This document shows, piece after piece, positions 11,210 to 22,141 of a DNA stretch of 64,000 bases. Location: positions 5,192,001 through 5,256,000 of the forward strand of contig JALMGJ010000019.1 in NCBI GenBank assembly GCA_023362775.1. Reading direction: 5' to 3'. A program made the translations under genes and the position numbers. The DNA comes from Charina bottae (taxonomy: Eukaryota > Chordata > Lepidosauria > Squamata > Charinaidae). Below the pieces are notes generated by a model, which made no database searches, was not told the origin of the DNA, and saw nothing but the letters and a program-made list of their open reading frames with translations. How positions within the stretch are numbered: position 1 is the stretch's first letter; each line of letters opens with the position of its first letter.

Positions 11210-14200
11210 TCATTCAAGTGGTAAACAAACACAAAGACCAATACAGATTCCCTACAATGCTCCCCAAAGCATGTGTGGGAGTCCCAGATGACAATGGAAA
11301 CCTACTTTACATTAAATATTTTTTCAATCACATGCGAATTATACATTACTTGTATAACTTAATCCTGGGTTAGACTCCGGGTAGAGTTAGGGTTGACTAC
11401 ATGTATCCCCGCATCTCCAAAAGTACAGGATTGTAACACCCTGGTAAAATGAGGGATAAGAAGTGAACTCCATAGCCACGGGTCTGTGGCACCTGGTCTT
11501 CTGTCCTCCAGGTGACAGTATACTTAAGACTGGTTACTTCTAGGCCAAGAAAGACATTTTTGAGGGGGGGGGAAAAATCTCCTAGCTTTAGGATAGGGTG
11601 GTAGATAAACCCATCTGTAATGTTTTGATATTGAATGATTATGGGCTGGCCCTGATTCAAAAAGCCTTGAATATCTATAGAAGGACTGGGGGGGCAGTTT
11701 GATGTTTTGGTGGTTGCTTGATTCAAAATAGCTGGGGAATCAATGCCCTGCCCCCTTTTACACATGTGCATTGCATGTGATTCTTCCAAGTCGTGGGACC
11801 CTCATGGGGCAGAGGATCATCCGTGAGTCTTACCTAAATTGTATTAGTTTAATTATAACTAGGAAGGGTTGTGATCGAAGATATTGGCAGGGTGAAAGTA
11901 AATAATGTACTACCTCTGTCTTGGGTCAGTATTAAGCTAACTTGATAGTTAAGTAGAAAGATAGTATCTGGCTGTCCTCAGCCAGCTTCCACACTATTTG
12001 CTTCAGACCTCTTCATTAATATTTAAGAACAGTGAAGTTCTAGGAATCCCAATATCCATCTTCTACCTTTTTTTTCCCAGGGAAGGCACTGTAACTATAT
12101 ATGCATTCATTATTCTAATTAATTAAAAACAAATGCAAAAAGAGTACTGTCTCTGGTATAATTTTGCATTTTCTGTGAGCAAATTTTATCATGAGCATTC
12201 TAATATTCCATTTGAAAAACCCTCAATTCTGAAATGTTGAGTTTGCATTTTTACACTCAGTGTGTTTTTTTTAAATCACTATGCAGCAGTAATGAATAAA
12301 AATTCTCAGACCAGAAGAGTATTATGCTGTAATACTGTAATAGGTAATTACAGCATACAGCTGTATGCTGTAATAGGTAATATCATACAATATGTTCCTG
12401 AGCCTATATACATTTTCATAAATCATTCTTAAAATACATTTGCAAAGGTCTTTCTGTGTTTTCCATTCTACACTTTTTGCTTTATACCTGGATTTAATGG
12501 ATTCCATTAAATATATTGTGTTTCCATATTCTGATGCCAGCAGTATAAGCAATGAAATATTATATTTGTTTCTGTACAACATTTCCTAAATTGAGTTGAC
12601 TCCCATTAAAATGTTCAGGAGGAAAAAAAATAGGTTTGCTTACTGAGGAAACTCAATGCATCCTATCCAAAAGTGGATTTAACTGTTATGTTTATAACCC
12701 ATATTTTCTTTAAAGGGATGGGAATAGTAAACCTAAGCCAGGTAAAATATGTGAGAGCATGGGATCCAAAGTCACATGATAAGCTTCATAGCTCAGCAAG
12801 AACAGAGAGGGCATGGTTGCACCCAACTTTCTGAATCTCAGTTCTCTATTTCGGTCTTTCTTAAGGCTGCCCTTAAATGTTGTGGAAATAAAAGAATGCA
12901 AACATTGAAGAAGGAAATAACTAAAAGAACCAAATAAGAACACCTTAACAAATAATAGCGTAATATCAAATTACATTTGGAGTCAAATTGTTCTCTGTAC
13001 AGACTAACTCCAATTCCGTCATTGTTACATGTGTAATATTTAATGGCTCCCAATGATGCAGAAATCCACGTCGTTTACTTCCTGAACATCATTCAACACA
13101 TGTGGTTTGGGTTACTGTTCCTTCCCCCAAGACATTCTAGTATTTCCTATGACGTATTTATCCAAACCTCCAGGGTCTTCTGGCAGACGTAGTTTGTCTC
13201 AGATCTAAGACTCAGGGGGCCTGAGGCATTTTTCCCCCCAATTAGAAGCTCATAGCATCTTTAATTAACATTCTGTTCCACCTCATACTTCAACCCAAAG
13301 CTATAAAGAATCATTCAGCTGAAGAAGGAATAACCCAACCGGTCCTCTGTGTGATGGACTCAGACTCCAAACGTGTTCTCTGAGATGTGACAGCATTGCC
13401 AAGTCTTAATCAATAAGGATGAAAAGTCTGCCAGAACGTTACTCATAAGTTGTCAAAGAGAGGGGTGGGGGAGGAAGGAGACGTGGTTCAAGTTTCTGCC
13501 CCACAACTCTCTGGATCTCATATGCAGAGTTGTCTGTGGTGAAGGCCAAAAAAGTCCGGATAGTGGCCCTGACTATGCAATAAAAACTCTGTCCCTTTTT
13601 TCATGTATGGGACACATGTGGAAAAGAGGTGGGGCATTGATGGCATGGTCACAGCAGCCCTCTTGACCTTTCTGACTGCCCCCTTCAGACACCTATGTGA
13701 AACCTTCAACTAAAACATGTTTCCCATCAGAGGAACCCCGTATATCTAGAAACTGTTTTATTCTACATCTGGCCATCTATGAAGAAAACAATGTGGCCTG
13801 ATGCTGTCTAGACCATTTCAACTCATCCGCACACTTCCAAATGAAATCACTGCTGCCCTCAATGGGGCAAAACTGCCATAAAACCAACCAATTCAGTTCA
13901 CAAGACACTTTCAATCCTATGCAAGCCCATGTCATACCTGTCATCACCTCCTTAAACCATGCACATCTTTAAGGAACTGCTGACAAGTGAGATGTAGGTG
14001 CCCCTTTTCCTCATCAGGTCTGGATCCCTGCATACGTGCAGTTCTTTGAAACAGCATTCCCTGGATATCTGATGTGCCCCAACTTGGTTCACTTTTCTGA
14101 AAGCAACTAAGACCTGACGGTTTCAGTGGGCCTGACGGACTATGGTATTCCCTCCTGGAGGATACATTTTTACATAAGCTGGGATTGCTCCTCTGACTTT

Positions 14201-17200
14201 GGCTCATTTATATTGTGGTTTTTAATCCTATTATTGTTTGGAGATCTGCAAGCCATTCATGATTGGAGTGGAATATAAGCCTAGTAAATCAATCAATCAA
14301 TCAATCTCAGGCCTAGCCCAAGAATGACGAGGATTCAGTCCAGCCAAACTTTAGTTCTTTATTTGATCACACCGTATAGACAGAATCTTGCCAGACTAAT
14401 TCTACTCTACTCCAACCTAGGGGGAAATAACCTGGGAGGCTCTAGTGTGGGGCTACTCTGAATCTCTTTTTCTTCCCATGTTCTATCTCCAGGCTGTGCT
14501 GTCCCTTTCCTGCCCCCCTCCTTGGAATGTGCTCCCTCCTTCCTGAGAACTAGCTGCTTTATTGTAGTCCATCACAATCAGCATCCCTGTGCTCCTATAT
14601 GTATCACAGCCAATGGGGTGTAGGGTTAAGTGTTGGATTAGGACTGGGTAGACCTACAGTAGGTTCTAGACCACCTTCAGTCATGGAACCTTCACGAGGG
14701 ACTTCATCTTGGTCCCTCTCCCTCAATCCAACCTACCTCAGAGAAGGATACGGCCTTGAGCTTCTAAATAAAAGGTGGTGTTTAACTCCAATAAATAAAA
14801 AAATCTAATAACTGTCATAAGAAACCTAGTTAAATTCACAGTTTAAACTGGAATGGTCCTTCATTCCACAGGCAGAATTCTGGTCCACCGTTTCTTGCCC
14901 ATCTGAGGCTTACTGGAGAGATGTTCTTTGTGTTGACTTCAGACTTCTTTGCCTAAATTACTAATAAGGCTTTGGTCGTCTTCCCCTTTTGAATGAAACT
15001 CACTAGGTAACTTTGAGCCAGTCACTCCTTCTCAACCAACCTACCCCACAAGATTTATCGTTCCTGGGAAAAATAGGAGTAGGGTGCTATGTATGCCACC
15101 TTGAGTTCCTCAAGGAAAGAAGGACTTAAGTCTCTCTCTTTGAATGTGAGTATGTGTGTACCCATGCACACACACTATGTCATATTGGAGTCAATGGATT
15201 TACTTTCAAATAAAACTATGCACAAGATTATTCTTTTAGTAGATGGTGGCATGACTACATCACATGTTGGTCTGTTACTTCATCCCAACCAGTAAGTAAC
15301 CAGTTTGTACTGTCAGCAAGGCAGGGTTACGGGAACAATGCATTTGTAGGAGGTTGCATTAAGGTGAGTAGGTCACAGTCTGTTGATCAGCACGAACCAA
15401 GATTACCACCAGAAATTAAGACCTAAAGGTCACTGAACTCCCACTTATTCCTCTACATTAATATATTTTCCAGTGTCCTACATTTTAATTTTTTTTTATC
15501 ACATGAAGCCTATGGTTTTGCAATATCTAGTTTCACTGTGTGATTTTCTATTCCTAGAAAAAACTGCTTTCAATCTGTCCCTCCAAACAGAAGAGCAAAG
15601 ACAGCAAATGTTAGCAATGTGGCAAAGATGAATACATCCCTTTGAATACCATATTTTCCACGGTCTCTAAATGTCCTCTAGGGGTACAACATTTTAATTT
15701 AACAGCTTCCATTGATTTGCAGATATTCTATTATAATAAAAGAAACTGAGACAGTGAGGAAGGCTATGCAATCAATTTGAATAAAAGTAAAAGTGGTCGA
15801 TATAAATAGTCCTATCACCAGCTCACACAGCAAGGCAGGCAGAATAAATAACTTTTGATAATGAGTATGATTCAAGAAAATAAGGAGCTATTGAAAACAG
15901 TTTTCCCTGAAGAAACAAAGAAGGGAAGTTTCGTATTGCAGGAAACATATCTACCATTATCCCTGCAGATAATCTATTAGCATCTCTATTATTGTTAGGA
16001 TTCAACAAATATGCACTGTTTGGCCTTACGTTTTACAACCACTACTTTCCTGAATAATGATAAAAAGGAAGGTGGCTGCAGCTGTGAAAGAACTAGAGAA
16101 AAATACAGCAAACTCTTGGGTATTTCTGGTTCAAAGGTAGAGACTTCTTCAAGGTAAGCTGTTTCTGAAGACTGCACTTCTGTAGGCTTTTTGGCAACAG
16201 CACCAAAGTGATTTTCCATTAACTTCTGGATTTTTTTTCAACTTTCCAGTCTAAATTACACCCCTGGGCTTGTCTGATTGTCCCCCATCCATTCCTGGTT
16301 AAGACAGTAGTAAAACTCCTGATGATTTCATTAAGGGTTCGCTTTCAGCTATTACCATGATTTATTCGCTGCTATCTAAGGATTGCCCAGATTCAATATT
16401 CAGGTATATACAGGAATTTAAAAGGGGCAAAGTAGTATGAGCAAGGTGCCACAGGGTGGACACATCTGCAGTAGTATGGTAGTAGCAACATTGTATGGCA
16501 AGCTATGGGGGGGGGGGATAAAATTCCAACTAACTCTTTTACCCCTTTCTTATTATTTGGTATCTGAAAGGTTTAAAGGGTTCTTGAATGGAGATGTCTA
16601 TGTGTCTGTAATTTTAGTAGTTAATGCTCCATCTATTTAAGCATGAAAAGAAGTCACTGCACAGAATGAGATGTATATCTATTGGATGCTGAGTGCATGA
16701 TTGTTCTTCCTTCTCCGGTAAGAGCCACACTACTTCAGATGTCTTAAGGGTATGAATGAATCTTCACTCTTCCATCTGTTATTTTCTACATGGTGTTCAT
16801 GTAGATCTGAACTACATCAGGAATGCAAACAATTTTCCATATATCCCAATTTTCTATGACACCCCCCCCCCCCATATATTTGCTATGTACGCTAAAAAAA
16901 ACCCATCCTGAATCAAGCCATTAATGGGTTCAAATATGCAACAATCCAAACATACATCAAACTAAAGGAGACAGATTTGTGCAATGCACTAGCCCACAAT
17001 AACAACCAAAGTTATAACTAACCAAACTTAGGGGCTAGAGTCTCACAGCATGTTAAGTCTTGATTTGACCTGAGTAAGGATCTTGTATGAATACAGCCAC
17101 TGGTATCTATTGTATCACTTGCTTTCCCCTCGATAGCTAACAGCAGTTTGATTATTTTTGTAATTTGCATCAGAGACACCATAACTAAAGAGGAAAGAAA

Positions 17201-18451
17201 CAATAGGCACATCTCAACATCATACCTACTTTTCTCTGAAAAGAAGATTCAGCTTCCTGCTCTTCTTCAGCAGATAGATCATTTGGAAAATTAAAAGGTC
17301 CCTGGTTTCCCAAACATCCATTGTTTTCTTTTCTCCCAACTCTCTGATATACTAACAGAATTCAGAGATGTGGGTTGATAAACTCTCAGAGAAATAGCTG
17401 AAACACTGTTACACAGACAAAGTTTCTGGCTGAAATTGCTCTAAATTTCTGTCCCAGCAACACAGAAGCAGTCCATGTTAATCGCCACATGGGTATAATT
17501 TGGCCAGCAATACAGTTGTACATTTAAAATGCAATGCCCTATTTAAGGTCTTTTCCACCATGCAACTTTAAATTTTGGACTGCAGTGCGTAAGACAGCTA
17601 GAAAGGAGGTCAGCTTTAAAAATCTCTTTCCTTCCTGGATTTCAACCTCTTCTTCCGCTCTGGCCACATTTACAATGGGCACATTTGTTTGAATCTTTGT
17701 CTTTACCCATCGTGAACTGGGGAAAAGAAAAAGAAAAACAAAACAAAACATATTTTCCCCATTTTCCCCATCACTTGAGCCAGAGAGATAAAGTGCAGAG
17801 CTCTTGTCAATTTTTACCTTTAGAACAAAACCAAAAAGTCTGCCCTTTCCCCGCTTCATCAATGAACTTGTAAAACAAAACAAACAAAAGACACATCCAA
17901 CTTCCAATTGTCTCGTTACTGTACTTGCAAAAAAGTACCCTAACTTGTAAAAACAACAACAACAGGTCCATCATTTCACTCAGTGGACTTGTAAAAATGA
18001 AAATAAGCCAGGGTTTTCACTCTCCTTGTGGTAAAATTTTATTTTAAAAAAAGTGGTCATAAAGGACAGCCACCAAGTTCTGGAGGGGAGGAGACATTCT
18101 TTCCCCCACTGCACAGTATCCAACTGGCACATAGTTGTTTTTTCCTACAATGACATGAAGTGCAGCAGGCAACTTGGAAAGCATTGCTTGAGCAGGTGCA
18201 AGTCATAAAACACTCCTTTTGATGGATAGCAGAAAAAGACGGGTGGAGGTGAAGAGTCAGAGTGTGGGGAATGCAGCCATGTGTTCCTGCCCTTGAGAAA
18301 TGTCAGTGGCCTATTCTCATCCTGGGGCCAGCTGTCACGAAGATCATCCCTCTCTATCTCAAGGTATACCTCCACGCATTCTAAAGCACCTTTTAGAGAC
18401 TGAATCTGAAGCAATGCACAGACCTAACTGCATCCTGCTCTTTGGTTAATT
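11210..18451. other. Long non-coding stretch with few recognisable repeats
   Basis: No exon, RNA gene or complete mobile element recognised in over 7 kb. Contains a 28-bp perfect palindrome (12347-12374), an (AATC)n tract near 14287-14306, a G run at about 16507-16517 and a C run at 16861-16873. All open frames are short and unrecognised. Confidence 0.5.
12347..12374. repeat. 28-bp perfect palindrome
   Basis: The half-site ATTACAGCATACAG is followed directly by its exact reverse complement, with no spacer. The right half is also part of a direct repeat (tgctgtaata near 12324-12333 and 12366-12375). It could extrude as a cruciform. No protein site is recognised. Confidence 0.95.
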
Positions 18452-18820
18452 CTATCTACAGGGGCTAAGGGGCATGGTGGCTCAGCGGGTAAGACGCCAG
18501 GGTTGTCGATCAGAAGATCGGAAGGTCGGAGGTTCGAGACTCGAGCGCCGCATGACGGACTGAGCTCCCGCACTCACCCCAGCTCCTGGCAACCTAGCAA
18601 TTAGAAAGCATGCAAATGCAAGCAGATGAATAGGCACCACTTAGGTGGGAAGGTAACAGTGTTCCACGTGCATCATGCCAGCCACATGACCATGGAAGCG
18701 TCTTCGGACAACGCTGGCTCTTCGGCTAACAAATGGAGATGAGCACCGGCCCCTAGAGTCGGACATGACTGCACAAATGTGTGGGGGGAACTTTTACCTT
18801 TACCTATCTACAGGGGCTAA
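18452..18820 (+). mobile_element. tRNA-derived SINE, third copy, plus orientation
   Basis: Begins with the tRNA-like A box (GGTGGCTCAGCGGGTAAG, 18476-18493) and a B-box-like GGTTCGAGACT (about 18531-18541). It ends in the same TTTACCTTTACC tail as the copies at 0.1 and 2.0 kb. Flanked by a perfect 17-bp duplication, ctatctacaggggctaa, at 18452-18468 and 18804-18820. The intact duplication suggests a young insertion. Confidence 0.93.
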
Positions 18821-18934
18821 TCTTCCAGTTATAAATTCAATCATGGAATACAAGCCTCCAAAAGAAAAAATCCCTTAATGGATTAAATGGATGGACTATC
18901 CCATGTGTAGCTGAGTGCATCTTATACTCCTTGT

Positions 18935-19140
18935 GCCCAGCATCTAGCTGTCACTGGCTGGTTTTTGAAACCTAAGCATGGATTAACCTGTTTAGTACTT
19001 GGACAGGAGGCCACCAAAAGAAGTTCATTAAAATTCTGGAAGAAATAACTGGCAAACAGCTTCAGTATCATTGGCAAGAAATCTATGTGGCCATATCTAT
19101 AAAGTCCCCAAGAGCCAAATTCAACTAAAAAAAGACCACT
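18935..19140 (+). mobile_element. 5S-rRNA-derived SINE with BovB-like tail (diverged)
   Basis: Positions about 18965-19015 match the 3' half of vertebrate 5S rRNA, including TTTAGTACTTGGACAGGAGG where 5S has the gene's internal control region. A diverged GGCAAAC...TTGGCAAGAAA segment follows, as in the BovB-tailed SINEs at 28.4 kb. The insert is too diverged and truncated to be a 5S gene. Confidence 0.6.
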
Positions 19141-19639
19141 TTTTATCTTTTTACATACAGGATCTGGGAATAAGCTCTTCTAAAGCCATCAGATTTAACT
19201 TCTGCTAGCCCAGATTCAACCTAAAAAACAAACTGAGCTTTAACAAGCATCACAGCTGTATTTATTTAGAAAGGAAATCCTACACATACACACCCCAAAA
19301 AGTGTTACCATTTGTCTGATCGTACAAAGCAGGAACCCCATTCAAGGACAGGAAATTGGTTTGCAGCCTCTGCTTCATTATTTAAAAAATAAAATTAATT
19401 ATCATTTAGATTAGCTTGTCTCAAAGAACAGCAACGTTTGAATGCCTCATTATTATTTTCTTCATCTGCCAGGAGAATGAATCAAGCTCCTTTACTGCAG
19501 ATTGTATAATCACGCCAAATATAAAAAAAGCAAGAGAAAGAAACCACTAGCTTTGTAGAACTGCACCAGGAGAGTGACTTGGAAATGGACCAACCTATTA
19601 GCATAGCAGTATGAATAAAGATTAAAAAAAATTAATATA

Positions 19640-20062
19640 GCAAGAGTTGGACCATAAGGAAGGCTGAGCGCCGAAGAATTGATGCTTTCGAACTGTGGTG
19701 CTGGAGAAGACTCTTAAGAGTCCCTTGGACTGCAAGGAGGTCAAATCAGTCAATCCTAAAGGAAATCAACCCTGACTGTTCATTGGAAGGACAGATACTG
19801 AAGCTGAAGCTCAAATACTTTGGCCACCTAATGCGAAGAGAGGACTCACTGGAAAAGACACTGATGCTGGGAAAGACTGAAGGCAAAAGGAGAAGGGGAC
19901 GGCAGAGGATGAGATGGTTAGATAGCATCACCGATGTAATGAACATGAATTTGAGTAAACTCTGGGACACAGTGGAGGACAGGAAGGCCTGGCATGCTAT
20001 GGTCCATGAGGTCACGAAGAGTCGGACATGACTGAATGACTGAACAACAACAACAGCAAAAT
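19640..20062 (+). mobile_element. BovB (RTE-clade) LINE 3' end
   Basis: A frame open from about 19636 to the stop at 20029-20031 encodes the C-terminus of the BovB ORF2 protein. Landmarks are LKYFGHLMRRED, GKRRRGRQRMRWLDSITD, and KAWHAMVHEVTKSRT just before the stop. Downstream is the short BovB 3' UTR with an (AAC)n tail at about 20044-20056. The 5' part with the endonuclease and RT core is missing, as usual for 5'-truncated LINEs. BovB is abundant in squamates and ruminants through horizontal transfer (established). This piece has no frameshift in about 390 bp, so it is fairly young. Confidence 0.93.
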
Positions 20063-20639
20063 AGGAAGCACAATTGCCAGACATTACAGCCTTGGTTCAC
20101 CTGATTCTGTGCAAGAAAAATAAATGTTATAACTATGAGATGGAACTATGATATTCTTATATTTGAAGCCAATGACTGAATCAAATCAAATCAACATCTT
20201 TTATTATGATCATAGATCAGAAAAAATTAATTTTAAAATATAAATTACCGAATAAAATTAAAACTAGTTGAGGGGGTCCGCTGATGTGTCTTTACATTTA
20301 CTCTTTCCTAAACATTTCTGCTTCTGTTGGGGATACTCACTAATCAAACAGGTGCAAGCAACTGCTTAACAGGCAAACATTTGAACATGTTGGTGAATTA
20401 GTAAAAAATACTCAATCTTAACATGTGTATACTTTTCAAACAATGCTGGTGAAGATTTAGTGCAATTTAGTAAACTTGCATTCCCTGTTATAAGAAAGCT
20501 CCATTTTTAAAGATTTCATTTTCACCTCTGAAATTCTCAAGCTGTGTCCTAGGAAAAATCTGAACGTTTCCAATTATAAGCTCTGGAGCAGCAGATGTGC
20601 TTCTCTTAAGGGTAGTCTGCCACACACAACCAACTTGGC

Positions 20640-20890
20640 AAATCAACACTACCAAGGTGTGTTGACCTAAGGTTACCTTATCTGATCTTGCCTGGGCTTA
20701 GAAACTGAAATTAGATGGGACCTGGTTGGAACCTGGATAGGAGACTACTAGAGTTGAGTGCTAGATTGGGAAGTTAAAAAAAAAAAGAATTCTAGAGAAA
20801 GGCAATGGCAAACCATGCCCATACTGTTGTCAAGAAAACTGCATGGAGGTCAAGTTGAACTTGACTTGTGGGCATCTTTATCTTTTTACC
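20640..20890 (+). mobile_element. 5S-rRNA-derived SINE with BovB-like tail
   Basis: Positions 20676-20752 follow 5S rRNA (TCTGATCTTGCC, then GGGACCTGGTTGGAACCTGG and ATAGGAGACTACT). After an A run (20778-20788) comes AAAGGCAATGGCAAACCATG and a GTCAAGAAAACTGCATGGA segment shared with the SINEs at 28.4-28.8 kb and resembling BovB 3' sequence. The head drives pol III transcription in such SINEs and the tail would recruit BovB machinery (family knowledge). Confidence 0.75.
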
Positions 20891-21637
20891 AAGTCTGTCC
20901 TGCAATGTACAGTTATAGGATGATGGCAGCTCTTTCCATTACCTAAGATCAGTACAAATGGTACAGTTGGGAGAGCTACTACAATTGGGAGTGCTACTAG
21001 GCCTGGCATACATCTCACCACATGTACCAGAATCTTTCTACCATGCAAGTATTCTGTGATAGGTGAGTGACAATTTCTCAACAGGCAAATCAATGATGGC
21101 AGTACCCTACAGGAAATATGAGCATTATATTATACTAATCACTAGCAACACCCTGTATACTAATTTGCTAGGAATGTACTCCATGAAAATAGAGTAACAG
21201 GGAGGACATAGCCTCTGCCTTTACCTTTTTGCTACCAGGTGATTCTGGACATTGGTGCAAGGAAAATATAGATACTAACACGCACAATCATGTGCATTTT
21301 CCTAAATGTAAGAATGTCCACCTCGATCACTGTTTCCCAGTCAAGCCAGGGGTAAAATAATCTCTCTCTCTTCTTCTCACACAAATTGCTTAACAAGTGC
21401 CCTATTAATGCTACAGCTAAAACAAGGTTAAATCAACAAGGGTGCTCTTAGACCAACTTGGTGATCAACTAAATCTTGTTGAGCTCTTATAAGATTCAAT
21501 GGATGATCTATTGACTTTGCCCTTCTCTGGAAGATCGTTGAAAAGTCATGACAAGGTCAACTTATGGTAAATATGTGTCAACATGCCAGGCCATACATTC
21601 TATTTTAGGGTGTTTTATGGGGCATCATCTTCATCTA

Positions 21638-22141
21638 GGGGCGCGGTGGCTCAGCGGGTTAAACCGCTGAGCTGTAAAAAAGACTGCCGGTCTAATGGTT
21701 GGCAGTTCGAATCCCCGCGTGGCGAAGTGAGCTCTCGCCATTCACCCCAGCTTCTGTCAACCCAACAGTTCGAAAGCTAATGCGAGTAGATAAATGGGTA
21801 CCACGTTAAAGTGGGTCAATTTGCTGGCGTCCTGTCGGGGGGTCGCCCTCGGAACGAAGAAAGACCTCGTGAATACTGTGAATGGCGGCGGAGGATGACG
21901 GATCCCAATTGACAACATCCAGGACATCAGCAGCCGACTCGGAAGCGAGGCATCCTGGGACATGTAGTCCAATGCCTATGGGAGAAGAGCCAGTTCCTTT
22001 ATCCCCTCCCTTAGTGTGCGGTTAAATAACATTGTTTAATATATGAATTGTTAATATATGAATTTCAATTGTTGTAAGCCGCCTAGAGTCCTCCGATAGG
22101 GTGGGGATAGGCGGGGTATAAATGTGATTAATAAAATAAAA
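21638..22141 (+). mobile_element. Chimeric SINE: tRNA-type head, L2-type tail
   Basis: Starts with GGTGGCTCAGCGGGTTAA (A box) and GCAGTTCGAATCC (B box, about 21703-21715). A body segment is shared with the 18.5-kb SINE (CCCCAGCTTCTGTCAACC against its CCCCAGCTCCTGGCAACC). After about 21800 it diverges completely and ends in GTTGTAAGCCGCCTAGAGTC, GGCGGGGTATAAATG and a TAATAAAATAAAA tail, resembling L2-type LINE ends. No clear target duplication was found. Confidence 0.75.

Noticed and set aside
20676..20760. 5S rRNA gene
   Set aside because: Only part of 5S is present with many changes, and it is fused to a SINE tail.
21638..21720. tRNA gene
   Set aside because: A and B boxes are present, but no acceptor stem closes and the sequence runs into a SINE body. 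The same applies to heads at 0.1, 2.0 and 18.5 kb.
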